This document shows, one piece after another, positions 1 through 13,400 of a stretch of 64,000 nt of DNA. A program made the position numbers and the translations under genes. Numbering within the stretch: the first letter of the stretch is position 1; every line of letters begins with the position of its first letter. This DNA comes from Litoditis marina (Eukaryota; Nematoda; Chromadorea; Rhabditida; Rhabditidae), in assembly GCA_964036275.1 (NCBI GenBank), contig CAXIWQ010000346.1, forward strand, positions 1-64,000, written 5' to 3'. Under the pieces are notes generated by a model. That model worked only from the letters and a program-made list of their open reading frames with translations, did no database searches and had not been told where the DNA came from.

Positions 1-2514
1 CTTTACACGATGTAGTTATATAGGTGAGTGTATGTGGTAGACGAATGACGAATTGACGAATGGTTATCGGTTTGGTTTGGGATGCCCGATACCCGATTCC
101 TAAACAAGGGTATCAAAAACGGTCATTAGTAATCTGTTATGTGATGAAGGATCAAGAATTCACTATTGTCGATCCCCAAAAGAAGCGAATAGTACGGGAG
201 ATTTGTTGAACTATCGTATTTTTCAGACGTGATATTTTTCCCTATGTAGGAGATGGAGATATTCTGTGCTGATTTTCTCTGGCCAGCAACTCTGCAATTT
301 CCCTGTTTCCCTCTCGACCGACTAGGGGAAATATAGGGAAGGTAAGTGTTTATTCTCACGCAGGGACGTGCTTTTTCTTTGTGAAATCTGAATTGATCTT
401 ATTAAAACTCAATTCTAGTCTTCGGACCTTGGAAAACTTGCTCACCTTTTTGGGCAATTCTCTGTTTGCGAGTTATGCACAAACGGCTTTCTGTCTGATC
501 GATAGTCGAACCTGACTGGTAGATGTCTAGATGTCTTCCGTTTTATAGTTATTACCAGTTCTCCATTTGTCTATCTTCAGAATTCACGCTTCCCTCACTC
601 CATTAGTTCAATGACGAAATGTGATTTTATGAATTATATTGCTGAACTTACCGATTCAAGCGTTTTTCAGGGTGTTTTATCGGATGAGCATGATGGGTTT
701 GGTGTATTTTTCTGTCACCTGTTCTGCTAACTAGTTCGGCTAGTATTAGACGTACCACCGTTTTTCCTCGTTGCAATCAGGTTAGATTTTACATTACGTT
801 CTTCATCTGTTGATAAATGGAACTTAGTATGTTATTGTGTTTTGTGTTTATATTTAAAAGTATGAAAAGCGAAACCACCCTGTTCCTCCAGTAATGTTGA
901 ACGAATAATCAGAAAATAAAAAGCATTTCAGAGATTTTTTGTGACATTTACTTGTGGCTCATTTTTGTGGCAAATTCTGAAATTTTCACGTATTTTACTT
1001 GAATAAGGGGCTCCGTTCCGTGAAATAGTCAAACTTATTGATTTGCTTCTCTTTGGCTTTTCTTCTTTACCTATACTTTAGTCTGAGACCAAGTGTTAGC
1101 CGAATAGCATATGTGTTACGTATTAACTAATAATTTGATTACCTTATAAATCTTCCCTAACGTTGAATCGGACCGTTTCCTGCTTTCTGATTACTTCTAT
1201 TGACGCGAAATCACAACATCAAAAAATGGGTTCGTGAAGAATAGTGAATAGTCACATCTTATGTGTCTTGGAGTGAAATATTTGCAGTCAGAAATTCATT
1301 GCAAGTATGAAGGCACATATCTTCCCACTGTGATGTTGTCATTCTTATGGACGAAGATTACTGCTCATTCTTCGTGTTTGCTTGAAGAAAGGACAGAAAG
1401 GTATAAAGTTTTACGTTTTTGCATCAGAAAGCAAGTTACTTTCTATAGATCTGTAGAATAGTCGTAGTCGCATCTTACTGTAAATTCCATCTCACTGTAA
1501 GGTCCACATATTTAGAAAAAATACGGGTTCCCTTTCCCTTCCTGCCAAACGAGCGAGGTTTCTATGATTTCCATTCTTGTTTCTCATTGCTATTTCTTCT
1601 ACACTACGTGCAATTTTTTGACATCAGTCAAAGGCTGGGTATATAGTCTCTCGCATCGCCTGTTACTACTGCTCGCCGTTCCGAATGAGCACCAATAATG
1701 AGTAACAAATTTATGTCTTCCAGGGATTTTCCGTCTGATTCAGTGGATAATTCACTATTCACTCATCCCCTAACGTCCAACCTTTCTTCGATCTATCTTT
1801 GCTCTTTGTATTATATGTGATACTCAGTGTTATTGATGTCAATATAAGTCTCATTGTAAACGCTATGGGCAACCTAAACAGTTCTAAAAGTTTTATTTCT
1901 TTCGAAAGAACCCCATTTGGACTTATGTTATAATTTTTTAGACAGCTCGCGGCAGCCTTTTGTTTTCATTTAGAATTTGCTAGTGTATTTTCATGTGGTT
2001 GTAAATATATTTATGAATCTGGCCACACATTCGTGTTTGTATGCATCTCTGTGTTCCTATTTTTGCAATTTTGTCATGATTAATTGTAAATATTGTATAA
2101 TATTATAGGAATATATTCAAAACATGACAATTGTACGGTTCTGCGAAGTAAAAATCACAAACTTCATTCCGAAACGAAGCTGATATATAGTTTTTTCTCG
2201 TTTACATACAATAATCTTAGTTGTGTTGATTTAGACATAATGAAATGTCAAACGATATTGTTTTCGAAAATTGACTAATTTTCGCTATCATAATCACATT
2301 CCTAAATCTTGATTGGACTTCGCTGGTGACAACCAAACTACAAACGTCACTTATTTTGGCGCCACCCCAAAACTCCCTCTGCGTGTCTGACCTAGGCAAA
2401 ATGAAAAATAATTTCGGAAATTGAGCCTTTACAGTTAACATGTGAAACTGATATTGGTATAGAACGAATTGTCTCAATTTGGCTGATTATTTCAACATTC
2501 CTTGCTGCCCCCCT
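1..2514. other. Unique AT-rich flank, no recognisable gene
   Basis: About 2.5 kb of non-repetitive sequence precedes the satellite. The longest open frames are 60-90 codons (126-359 minus, 1261-1461 plus, 2217-2477 minus). None shows a motif I recognise, a low-complexity bias typical of real protein, or a partner exon with convincing splice sites. An AATAAA hexamer at 915-920 could be a polyadenylation signal of a gene outside the window, but nothing else supports that. The segment could be intergenic, intronic or 3' UTR sequence. No copy of Sat600, Sat130 or the foldback element is seen here, so it looks like the edge of the repeat domain. Confidence 0.6.
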
Positions 2515-4487
2515 TTAAAGTAGGGCTAAAACTAATCGGATGGTTTCGAGAACCTGATATTCGTTTTCTACGTATTTTTCTTCCCTAGTTAACTCATTTT
2601 AGGTCTAACCAGACCTCCATATTGGATATTTCGATTCGGTCAAGTCCGGAACGGTTTTTCGTGCTTCGGAAACAGGTAGAATATTGGGTTTTGGTTTTGG
2701 GAGAAATGAGAGTAACATTATTTTCAAATTAAAAAAGCGTGTCTGTGCTCTTTTCTCTCTCGTCTCTTCTCTTTCCTTCTCTCTTTCTCTCTTTCTCTTT
2801 TTTTCTCCCTCTTTCTCTCTTTTTCTCTCTCTCTCTCCCCCTCTCTCCCCCCTTCCTTTTTATCTATCAACCTTTTAATTTTAATTACCACCAGTGTTTG
2901 GCGGCAACCGGTAAACGTGCTGTCGACTTGATGCACGCATGCTTTGCACGTTAGGGGCGGGCCGGGCTTTTATACCCACGCAAATTATAGAAATGAGATT
3001 GTAGGACTGTTGGACTATTGTTCGATTGGATTTATGGCCTTTTCGAACTTCTGTTCAATTGTCAGACTGTCTTTGAGTTCTGCGGTGTTTGGGGAAAGCA
3101 CGCGCCGTCGAATACGTTAAAGTAGGGCTAAAACTAATCGGATGGTTTCGAAAACCTGATATTCGTTTTCTACGTATTTTTCTTCCCTAGTTAACTCATT
3201 TTAGGTCTAACCAGACCTCCATATTGGATATTTCGATTCGGTCAAGTCCGGAACGGTTTTTCGTGCTTCGGAAACAGGTAGAATATTGGGTTTTGGTTTT
3301 GGGAGAAATGAGAGTAACATTATTTTCAAATTAAAAAAGCGTGTCTGTGCTCTTTTCTCTCTCGTCTCTTCTCTTTCCTTCTCTCTTTCTCTCTTTCTCT
3401 TTTTTTCTCCCTCTTTCTCTCTTTTTCTCTCTCTCTCTCTCCCCCTCTCTCCCCCCTTCCTTTTTATCTATCAACCTTTTAATTTTAATTACCACCAGTG
3501 TTTGGCGGCAACCGGTAAACGTGCTGTCGACTTGATGCACGCATGCTTTGCACGTTAGGGGCGGGCCGGGCTTTTATACCCACGCAAATTATAGAAATGA
3601 GATTGTAGGACTGTTGGACTATTGTTCGATTGGATTTATGGCCTTTTCGAACTTCTGTTCAATTGTCAGACTGTCTTTGAGTTCTGCGGTGTTTGGGGAA
3701 AGCACGCGCCGTCGAATACGTTAAAGTAGGGCTAAAACTAATCGGATGGTTTCGAAAACCTGATATTCGTTTTCTACGTATTTTTCTTCCCTAGTTAACT
3801 CATTTTAGGTCTAACCAGACCTCCATATTGGATATTTCGATTCGGTCAAGTCCGGAACGGTTTTTCGTGCTTCGGAAACAGGTAGAATATTGGGTTTTGG
3901 TTTTGGGAGAAATGAGAGTAACATTATTTTCAAATTAAAAAAGCGTGTCTGTGCTCTTTTCTCTCTCGTCTCTTCTCTTTCCTTCTCTCTTTCTCTCTTT
4001 CTCTTTTTTTTCTCCCTCTTTCTCTCTTTTTCTCTCTCTCTCTCTCCCCCTCTCTCCCCCCTTCCTTTTTATCTATCAACCTTTTAATTTTAATTACCAC
4101 CAGTGTTTGGCGGCAACCGGTAAACGTGCTGTCGACTTGATGCACGCATGCTTTGCACGTTAGGGGCGGGCCGGGCTTTTATACCCACGCAAATTATAGA
4201 AATGAGATTGTAGGACTGTTGGACTATTGTTCGATTGGATTTATGGCCTTTTCGAACTTCTGTTCAATTGTCAGACTGTCTTTGAGTTCTGCGGTGTTTG
4301 GGGAAAGCACGCGCCGTCGAATACGTTAAAGTAGGGCTAAAACTAATCGGATGGTTTCGAAAACCTGATATTCGTTTTCTACGTATTTTTCTTCCCTAGT
4401 TAACTCATTTTAGGTCTAACCAGACCTCCATATTGGATATTTCGATTCGGTCAAGTCCGGAACGGTTTTTCGTGCTTCGGAAACAGG
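2515..4487 (+). repeat. Sat600 satellite array, block 1 (long monomers, type I)
   Basis: Three full head-to-tail long monomers plus a partial fourth. The TAGGGCT anchor recurs at 2521, 3123, 3727 and 4332, giving periods of 602, 604 and 605 bp. The monomers are nearly identical and differ mainly in the length of the pyrimidine tract. Each contains a leader with the hairpin AGGTCTAACCAGACCT, a G/T-rich stretch, a (CT)n tract of about 115 nt, a GC-rich island with GGCGGCAACCGG and GCGGGCCGGGC, and a tail ending near GCACGCGCCGTC. The island here is the type I variant, with GTCGAC and TTTGCACGTTAGG. Near identity implies recent amplification or conversion. Short frames rich in Ser, Leu and Phe in this block are translations of the CT tract and not genes. 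Confidence 0.95.
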
Positions 4488-5058
4488 TAGACACAGTAGA
4501 ACTCAAAGACAGTCTGACAATTGGACAGAAGTTCGAAAGGGCCAAATATCCAATCGAACAATAGTCCAACAGTCCTACAATCTCATTTCTATAATTGAGA
4601 GAGAGAAAAAGAGAAGGAGAGAGAGAAAGAGAGAAGGAAAGAGAAGAGACGAAGGAGAAGAGAGCACAGACACGTTTTTTTTTCATTTGAAATTAATGTT
4701 ACTCTTATTTGTCCCAAAACCAAAACCCTATATTCTACCTGTTTCCAAGTCACGAAAAACCGTCCCGGACTTGACCAAATCGAAATATCCAATATGGAGG
4801 TCTCAATATGGAGGTCACATCAGAACTCAAAGACAGTCTGACAATTGAACAAGAGTTCGAAAGGGCCATAAATCCAATCAAACATTAGTCCAACAGTCCT
4901 ACAATCTTATTTCTATAATCTGCGTGGGAATAAAAGCCCGGCCCGCCCCGTACGTGCGAAGCATGCGTGCATCACGTGGACAGCACGTTTACCGGTTGCC
5001 GCCAAATGCTGGTGGTAATTAAAATTAAAACGTTGATAGGATGATAGACGTTGATAGA
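4488..5058 (-). repeat. Inverted Sat600 fragment
   Basis: The orientation flips inside the leader at about 4488, where a plus-strand AAACAGGTAG is followed by minus-strand AACTCAAAGACAGTC. It flips back at about 5058, in GTTGATAGATAGACGG. The inverted piece holds a short monomer without the GC island (to about 4800), then a second start with a small local duplication of AATATGGAGGTC (4787-4815). A long-type piece with the CACGTG-bearing GC island follows. It is therefore a chimera of at least two monomers. The mosaic and the short shared words at the joins suggest template switching or microhomology-mediated repair rather than a simple inversion of one monomer. Confidence 0.85.
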
Positions 5059-7254
5059 TAGACGGTTTTTCGTGCCTTGGAAACAGGTATAATAGTAGGT
5101 TTTGGTTTTGGGAGGAATAAGAGTAACATCATTTTCAAATGGAAAAAAACGTGTCTGTGCTCTCTTCTCTCTCGTCTCTGCTCTTTCCTTCTCTCTTTCT
5201 CTCTCTCTTTTTCTCTCTCTCTCTCTCTCTTTCTCTCTTTCTCTCTCTCTCTTCCCTTCCCTTTTTATCTATCAAACTTTTAATTTCAATTACCACCAGC
5301 GTTTGGCGGCAACCGGTAAACGTGATGTCGACTTGATGCACGCATGCTCTGCACGTTATGGGCGGGCCGGGCTTTTATTCCCACGCAAATTATAAGAGTG
5401 AGATTGTAGTAGGACTAATGTTTGATTGGATTTATGGCCCTTTCGAACTCTTGTTCAATTGTCAGACTGTCTTTCAGTTCTGCTGTGTTTGAAGGAAGCA
5501 GGCGCCGTCAAATACGTTAAAGTAGGGTTAAAACTAATCGGATGATTTCAAAAACCTGATATTCGTTTTCTACGTAATTTTCTACCCTAGTTGACTTTAT
5601 TTAGGTCTAGCCAGACATCCATATTGGATATTTCGATTTGGGCAAGTCCGGGACGGTTTTTCGTGCCTTGGAAACAGGTAGAATATTAGGTTTTGGTTTT
5701 GGGAGGAATAAGAGTAACATTATTTTCGAATGGAAAAAACGTGTCTGTGCCCTCTTCTCTCTCTTCTCTTCTCTTTCCTTCTTTCTTTCTCTCTCTCTCT
5801 TTTTTTTCTATCTTTCTCTATCTCTCTCTCTCTCTCTCTTCCCCTCTTTTTTTATCTATTAACCTGCTAATTTTAATTACCACCAGCATTTGGCGGCAAC
5901 CGGTAAACGTGCTCTCCACGTGATGCACGCATGCTTCGCACGTACGGGGCGGGCCGAGCTTTTATTCCCACGCAGCTTGTAGAAATAAGATTGTAGGACT
6001 GTTGGACTGATGTTCGATTTGATATATGGCCCTTTTAAACTTATGTTCAATTGTCAGACTGTCTTTGAGTTCTGCTGTGTTCGGGGGAAGCACGCGCCGT
6101 CAAATACGTTAAAGTAGGGTTCAAACAAATCGGATGGTTTCAAAAACCTGATATTCGTTTTCTACGTAAATTTCTACCCTAGTTAACTTATTTTAAGTCT
6201 AACCAGACTTCCATATTGGGTATTTCGATTTGGTCAAGTCCGGGACGGTTTTCGTGCCTTGGAAACAGGTAGAATAGTGGGTTCTGGTTTTGGGAGGAAC
6301 AAGAGTAACATTATTTTCGAATGGAAAAAACGTGTCTGTGCTCTCTTCTCTCTCTTCTCTTCTCTTCTCTCTCCTTCTCTCTCTCTCTCTTTCTCTTTTT
6401 CTTCTTCTCTCTCTTTCTCTATCTCTCTCTCACTGTTGGACTATTGTTCGATTGGATTTATGGCCCTTTCGAAGTTCTGTTCAATTGTCAGACTTTCTTT
6501 GAGTTCTTCTGTGTTTGGGGGAAGCACGCGCCGTCAAATACGTTGAAGTAGGGCTAACACTAATCGGATGGTTTCGAAAACCTGACATTCGTTTTCTACG
6601 TATTTTTCTACCCCACTTAACTCATTTTTAGGTCTAACCAGACCTCCATATTAGATATTTCGATTTGGTCAAGTCCGGGACGGTTTTTCGTGCCTTGGAA
6701 ACAGGTAGAATAGTGGGTTTTGGTTTTGGGAGCAATAAGAGTAACATTATTTTCGAATGGAAAAAACGTGTCTGTGCTTTCTTCTTTCTCTTCTCCTCTC
6801 TTTCCTTCTTTCTTTCTCTCTCTCTTTTTTTCCTCTTTCTTTCTCTCTCTCTCTCCCTCTATCTTCCCCTCCCGTTTTATCTATCAACCTTTTAATTTTA
6901 ATTACCACCAGCATTTGGCGGCAACCGGTAAACGTGCTGTCCACGTGATGCACGCATGCTTCGCACGTACGGGGCGGGCCGGGATTTTATTCCCACGCAG
7001 ATTATAGAAGTAAGATTGTAGGACTGTTGGACTTTTGCTCGATTGGATTTATGGCCCTTTCGAACTTCTGTTCAATTGTCAGACTGTCTTTGAGTTCTGC
7101 TGTGTTTGGGGGGAGCACGCGCCGTCAAATACGTTGAAGTAGGGCTAAAACTAATTGGATGGTTCCGAAAACCTGATATTCGTTTTCTACGTATTTTTCT
7201 ACCATAGTTAACTTAATTTAGGTCTAACCAGACCTCCATATTGGATATTTCGAT

Positions 7255-10200
7255 TTGGTCAAGTCCGGGACGGTTTTTCGTGCCTTGGAAACAGGTAGAA
7301 TAGTGGGTTTTGGTTTTGGGAGCAATAAGAGTAACATTATTTTCGAATGGAAAAAACGTGTCTGTGCTTTCTTCTTTCTCTTCTCCTCTCTTTCCTTCTT
7401 TCTTTCTCTCTCTCTTCTTTCCCTCTTTCTTTCTCTCTCTCTCCCTCTATCTTCCCCTCCCGTTTTATCTATCAAACTTTTAATTTTAATTACCACCAGC
7501 ATTTGGCGGCAACCGGTAAACGTGCTGTCCACGTGATGCACGCATGCTTCGCACGTACGGGGCGGGCCGGGCTTTTATTCCCACGCAGATTATAGAAGTA
7601 AGATTGTAGGACTGTTGGACTTTTGCTCGATTGGATTTATGGCCCTTTCGAATTTCTGTTCAATTGTCAGACTGTCTTTGAGTTCTGCTGTGTTTGGGGA
7701 AAGCACGCGCCGTCAAATACGTTGAAGTAGGGCTAAAACTAATCGGATGGTTCCGAAAACCTGATATTCGTTTTCTACGTATTTTTCTACCATAGGTAAC
7801 TTAATTTAGGTCTAACTAGACCTCCATATTGGATATTTCGATTTGGTCAAGTCCGGGACGGTTTTTGTGCCTTGGGAACAGGTAGAATAGTGGGTTTTGG
7901 TTTTGGGAGGAATAAGAGTAACATTATTTTCGAATGTAAAAAACGTGTCTGTGCTCTCTTCTCTCTCGTCTCTTCTCTTTCCTTATCTCTTTCTCTCTCC
8001 TTCTCTCTTTATCTCTCTAAATTATAGAAATGAGATTGTAGGACTGCTGGACTATTGCTCGATTGGATTTATGGCCCTTTCGAACTTCTGTCCAATTGTC
8101 AGACTGTCTTTGAGTTCTGCTGTGTTTGGGGGAAGCACGCGCCGTCAAATACGTTGAAGTAGGGTTAAAACTAATCGGATGGTTTCAAAAACCTGATATT
8201 CGTTTTCTACGTAATTTTCTACCCTAGTTGACTTTATTTAGGTCTAGCCAGACATCCATATTGGATATTTCGATTTGGGCAAGTCCGGGACGGTTTTTCG
8301 TGCCTTGGAAACAGGTAGAATATTAGGTTTTGGTTTTGGGAGGAATAAGAGTAACATTATTTTCGAATGGAAACAACGTGTCTGTGCCCTCTTCTCTCTC
8401 TTCTCTTCTCTTTCCTTATTTCTTTCTCTCTCTCTCTTTTTTTCTATCTTTCTCTATCTCTCTCTCTCTCTTCCCCTCTTTTTTTATCTATTAACCTGCT
8501 AATTTTAATTACCACCAGCATTTGGCGGCAACCGGTAAACGTGCTCTCCACGTGATGCACGCATGCTTCGCACGTACGGGGCGGGCCGAGCTTTTATTCC
8601 CACGCAGCTTGTAGAAATAAGATTGTAGGACTGTTGGACTGATGTTCGATTTGATATATGGCCCTTTTAAACTTATGTTCAATTGTCAGACTGTCTTTGA
8701 GTTCTGCTGTGTTCGGGGGAAGCACGCGCCGTCAAATACGTTAAAGTAGGGTTCAAACAAATCGGATGGTTTCAAAAACCTGATATTCGTTTTCTACGTA
8801 ATTTTCCACCCTAGTTAACCTAATTTAGGTCTAACCAGACCTTCATATTGGATATTTCGATTTGGTCAAGTCCGGGACGGTTTTTCGTGCCTTGGAAACA
8901 GGTAGAATAGTGGGTTTTGGTTTTGGGAGCAATAAGAGTAACATTATTTTCGAATGGAAAAAACGTGTCTGTGCTTTCTTCTTTCTCTTCTCCTCTCTTT
9001 CCTTCTTTCTTTCTCTCTCTCTTTTTTCCCTCTTTCTTTCTCTCTCTCTCTCCCTCTATCTTCCCCTCCCGTTTTATCTATCAAACTTTTAATTTTAATT
9101 ACCACCAGCATTTGGCGGCAACCGGTAAACGTGCTGTCCACGTGATGCACGCATGCTTCGCACGTACGGGGCGGGCCGGGCTTTTATTCCCACGCAGATT
9201 ATAGAAGTAAGATTGTAGGACTGTTGGACTTTTGCTCGATTGGATTTATGGCCCTTTCGAATTTCTGTTCAATTGTCAGACTGTCTTTGAGTTCTGCTGT
9301 GTTTGGGGAAAGCACGCGCCGTCAAATACGTTGAAGTAGGGCTAAAACTAATCGGATGGTTCCGAAAACCTGATATTCGTTTTCTACGTATTTTTCTACC
9401 ATAGGTAACTTAATTTAGGTCTAACTAGACCTCCATATTGGATATTTCGATTTGGTCAAGTCCGGGACGGTTTTTGTGCCTTGGGAACAGGTAGAATAGT
9501 GGGTTTTGGTTTTGGGAGGAATAAGAGTAACATTATTTTCGAATGTAAAAAACGTGTCTGTGCTCTCTTCTCTCTCGTCTCTTCTCTTTTCTTATCTCTT
9601 TCTCTCTCCTTCTCTCTTTATCTCTCTAAATTATAGAAATGAGATTGTAGGACTGCTGGACTATTGCTCGATTGGATTTATGGCCCTTTCGAACTTCTGT
9701 CCAATTGTCAGACTGTCTTTGAGTTCTGCTGTGTTTGGGGGAAGCACGCGCCGTCAAATACGTTGATGTAGGGTTAAAACTAATCGGATGGTTTCAAAAA
9801 CCTGATATTCGTTTTCTACGTAATTTTCTACCCTAGTTGACTTTATTTAGGTCTAGCCAGACATCCATATTGGATATTTCGATTTGGGCAAGTCCGGGAC
9901 GGTTTTTCGTGCCTTGGAAACAGGTAGAATATTAGGTTTTGGTTTTGGGAGGAATAAGAGTAACATTATTTTCGAATGGAAACAACGTGTCTGTGCCCTC
10001 TTCTCTCTCTTCTCTTCTCTTTCCTTATTTCTTTTTCTCTCTCTCTTTTTTTTCTATCTTTCTCTATCTCTCTCTCTCTCTCTCTTCCCCTCTTTTTTTT
10101 ATCTATTAACCTGCTAATTTTAATTACCACCAGCATTTGGCGGCAACCGGTAAACGTGCTCTCCACGTGATGCACGCATGCTTCGCACGTACGGGGCGGG

Positions 10201-10475
10201 CCGAGCTTTTATTCCCACGCAGCTTGTAGAAATAAGATTGTAGGACTGTTGGACTGATGTTCGATTTGATATATGGCCCTTTTAAACTTATGTTCAATTG
10301 TCAGACTGTCTTTGAGTTCTGCTGTGTTCGGGGGAAGCACGCGCCGTCAAATACGTTAAGTAGGGTTCAAACAAATCGGATGGTTTCAAAAACCTGATAT
10401 TCGTTTTCTACGTAATTTTCCACCCTAGTTAACCTAATTTAGGTCTAACCAGACCTTCATATTGGATATTTCGAT
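7255..10475 (+). repeat. Higher-order repeat of about 1.61 kb, two copies
   Basis: The monomer order long-short-long at 7255-8861 is repeated at 8862-10475. Matching anchors are 1,607-1,609 bp apart (7255/8862, 7846/9455, 8275/9884). Private variants are shared at the same place in both copies. Examples are CCATAGGTAACT in the leader after the first long monomer (about 7791 and 9400) and CTAACTAGACC in place of CTAACCAGACC just after it. This shows duplication of a multi-monomer block rather than independent monomer drift. Confidence 0.88.
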
Positions 10476-13400
10476 TTGGTCAAGTCCGGGACGGTTTTTC
10501 GTGCCTTGGAAACAGGTAGAATAGTGGGTTCTGGTTTTGGGAGTAATAAGAGTAACATTATTTTCGAATGAAAAAAAACGTGTCTGTGCTCTCTTCTCTC
10601 TCTCTTCTCTTCTCTTTCCTTCTCTCTTTCTCTCTCTCTCTCTTTCTTCTCCTCTCTCTTTCTCTATCTTTCTCTCACTGTTGGACTTATGTTCGATTGG
10701 ATGTATGGCCCTTTCGAACTTCTGTTCAATTGCCAGACTTTCTCTGAGTTCTGCTGTGTTTGGGGGAAGCACGCGCCGTCAAATACGTTGAAGTAGGGCT
10801 AAACCTAATCGGATGGTTCCGAAAACCTGACATTCGTTTTCTACGTATTTTTCTACCCTAGTTAACTTATTTTAAGTCTAACCAGACTTCCATATTGGGT
10901 ATTTCGATTTGGTCAAGTCCGGGACGGTTTTCGTGCCTTGGAAACAGGTAGAATAGTGGGTTCTGGTTTTGGGAGGAACAAGAGTAACATTATTTTCGAA
11001 TGGAAAAAACGTGTCTGTGCTCTCTTCTCTCTCTTCTCTTCTCTTCTCTCTCCTTCTCTCTCTCTCTCTTTCTCTTTTTCTTCTTCTCTCTCTTTCTCTA
11101 TCTCTCTCTCACTGTTGGACTATTGTTCGATTGGATTTATGGCCCTTTCGAAGTTCTGTTCAATTGTCAGACTTTCTTTGAGTTCTGCTGTGTTTGGGGG
11201 AAGCACGCGCCGTCAAATACGTTGAAGTAGGGCTAACACTAATCGGATGGTTTCGAAAACCTGACATTCGTTTTCTACGTATTTTTCTACCCCACTTAAC
11301 TCATTTTTAGGTCTAACCAGACCTCCATATTAGATATTTCGATTTGGTCAAGTCCGGGACGGTTTTTCGTGCCTTGGAAATAGGTAGAATAGTGGGTTTT
11401 GGTTTTGGGAGGAATAAGAGTAACATTATTTTCGAATGGAAACAACGTGTCTGTGCCCTCTTCTCTCTCTTCTCTTCTCTTTCCTTATTTCTTTCTCTCT
11501 CTCTTTTTTTTCTATCTTTCTCTATCTCTCTCTCTCTCTCTTCCCTCTTTTTTTTATCTATTAACCTGCTAATTTTAATTACCACCAGCATTTGGCGGCA
11601 ACCGGTAAACGTGCTCTCCACGTGATGCACGCATGCTTCGCACGTACGGGGCGGGCCGAGCTTTTATTCCCACGCAGCTTGTAGAAATAAGATTGTAGGA
11701 CTGTTGGACTGATGTTCGATTTGATATATGGCCCTTTTAAACTTATGTTCAATTGTCAGACTGTCTTTGAGTTCTGCTGTGTTCGGGGGAAGCACGCGCC
11801 GTCAAATACGTTAAAGTAGGGTTCAAACAAATCGGATGGTTTCAAAAACCTGATATTCGTTTTCTACGTAATTTTCCACCCTAGTTAACCTAATTTAGGT
11901 CTAACCAGACCTTCATATTGGATATTTCGATTTGGTCAAGTCCGGGACGGTTTTTCGTGCCTTGGAAACAGGTAGAATAGTGGGTTCTGGTTTTGGGAGT
12001 AATAAGAGTAACATTATTTTCGAATGGAAAAAACGTGTCTGTGCTCTCTTCTCTCTCTCTTCTCTTCTCTTTCCTTCTCTCTTTCTCTCTCTCTCTCTTT
12101 CTTCTCCTCTCTCTTTCTCTATCTTTCTCTCACTGTTGGACTTATGTTCGATTGGATGTATGGCCCTTTCGAACTTCTGTTCAATTGCCAGACTTTCTCT
12201 GAGTTCTGCTGTGTTTGGGGGAAGCACGCGCCGTCAAATACGTTGAAGTAGGGCTAAACCTAATCGGATGGTTCCGAAAACCTGACATTCGTTTTCTACG
12301 TATTTTTCTACCCTAGTTAACTTATTTTAAGTCTAACCAGACTTCCATATTGGGTATTTCGATTTGGTCAAGTCCGGGACGGTTTTCGTGCCTTGGAAAC
12401 AGGTAGAATAGTGGGTTCTGGTTTTGGGAGGAACAAGAGTAACATTATTTTCGAATGGAAAAAACGTGTCTGTGCTCTCTTCTCTCTCTTCTCTTCTCTT
12501 CTCTCTCCTTCTCTCTCTCTCTCTTTCTCTTTTTCTTCTTCTCTCTCTTTCTCTGTCTCTCTCTCACTGTTGGACTATTGTTCGATTGGATTTATGGCCC
12601 TTTCGAAGTTCTGTTCAATTGTCAGACTTTCTTTGAGTTCTGCTGTGTTTGGGGGAAGCACGCGCCGTCAAATACGTTGAAGTAGGGCTAACACTAATCG
12701 GATGGTTTCGAAAACCTGACATTCGTTTTCTACGTATTTTTCTACCCCACTTAACTCATTTTTAGGTCTAACCAGACCTCCATATTAGATATTTCGATTT
12801 GGTCAAGTCCGGGACGGTTTTTCGTGCCTTGGAAATAGGTAGAATAGTGGGTTTTGGTTTTGGGAGGAATAAGAGTAACATTATTTTCGAATGGAAACAA
12901 CGTGTCTGTGCCCTCTTCTCTCTCTTCTCTTCTCTTTCCTTATTTCTTTCTCTCTCTCTCTTTTTTTTCTATCTTTCTCTATCTCTCTCTCTCTCTCTTC
13001 CCTCTTTTTTTTATCTATTAACCTGCTAATTTTAATTACCACCAGCATTTGGCGGCAACCGGTAAACGTGCTCTCCACGTGATGCACGCATGCTTCGCAC
13101 GTACGGGGCGGGCCGAGCTTTTATTCCCACGCAGCTTGTAGAAATAAGATTGTAGGACTGTTGGACTGATGTTCGATTTGATATATGGCCCTTTTAAACT
13201 TATGTTCAATTGTCAGACTGTCTTTGAGTTCTGCTGTGTTCGGGGGAAGCACGCGCCGTCAAATACGTTAAAGTAGGGCTAAACCTAATCGGATGGTTCC
13301 GAAAACCTGACATTCGTTTTCTACGTATTTTTCTACCCTAGTTAACTTATTTTAAGTCTAACCAGACTTCCATATTGGGTATTTCGATTTGGTCAAGTCC

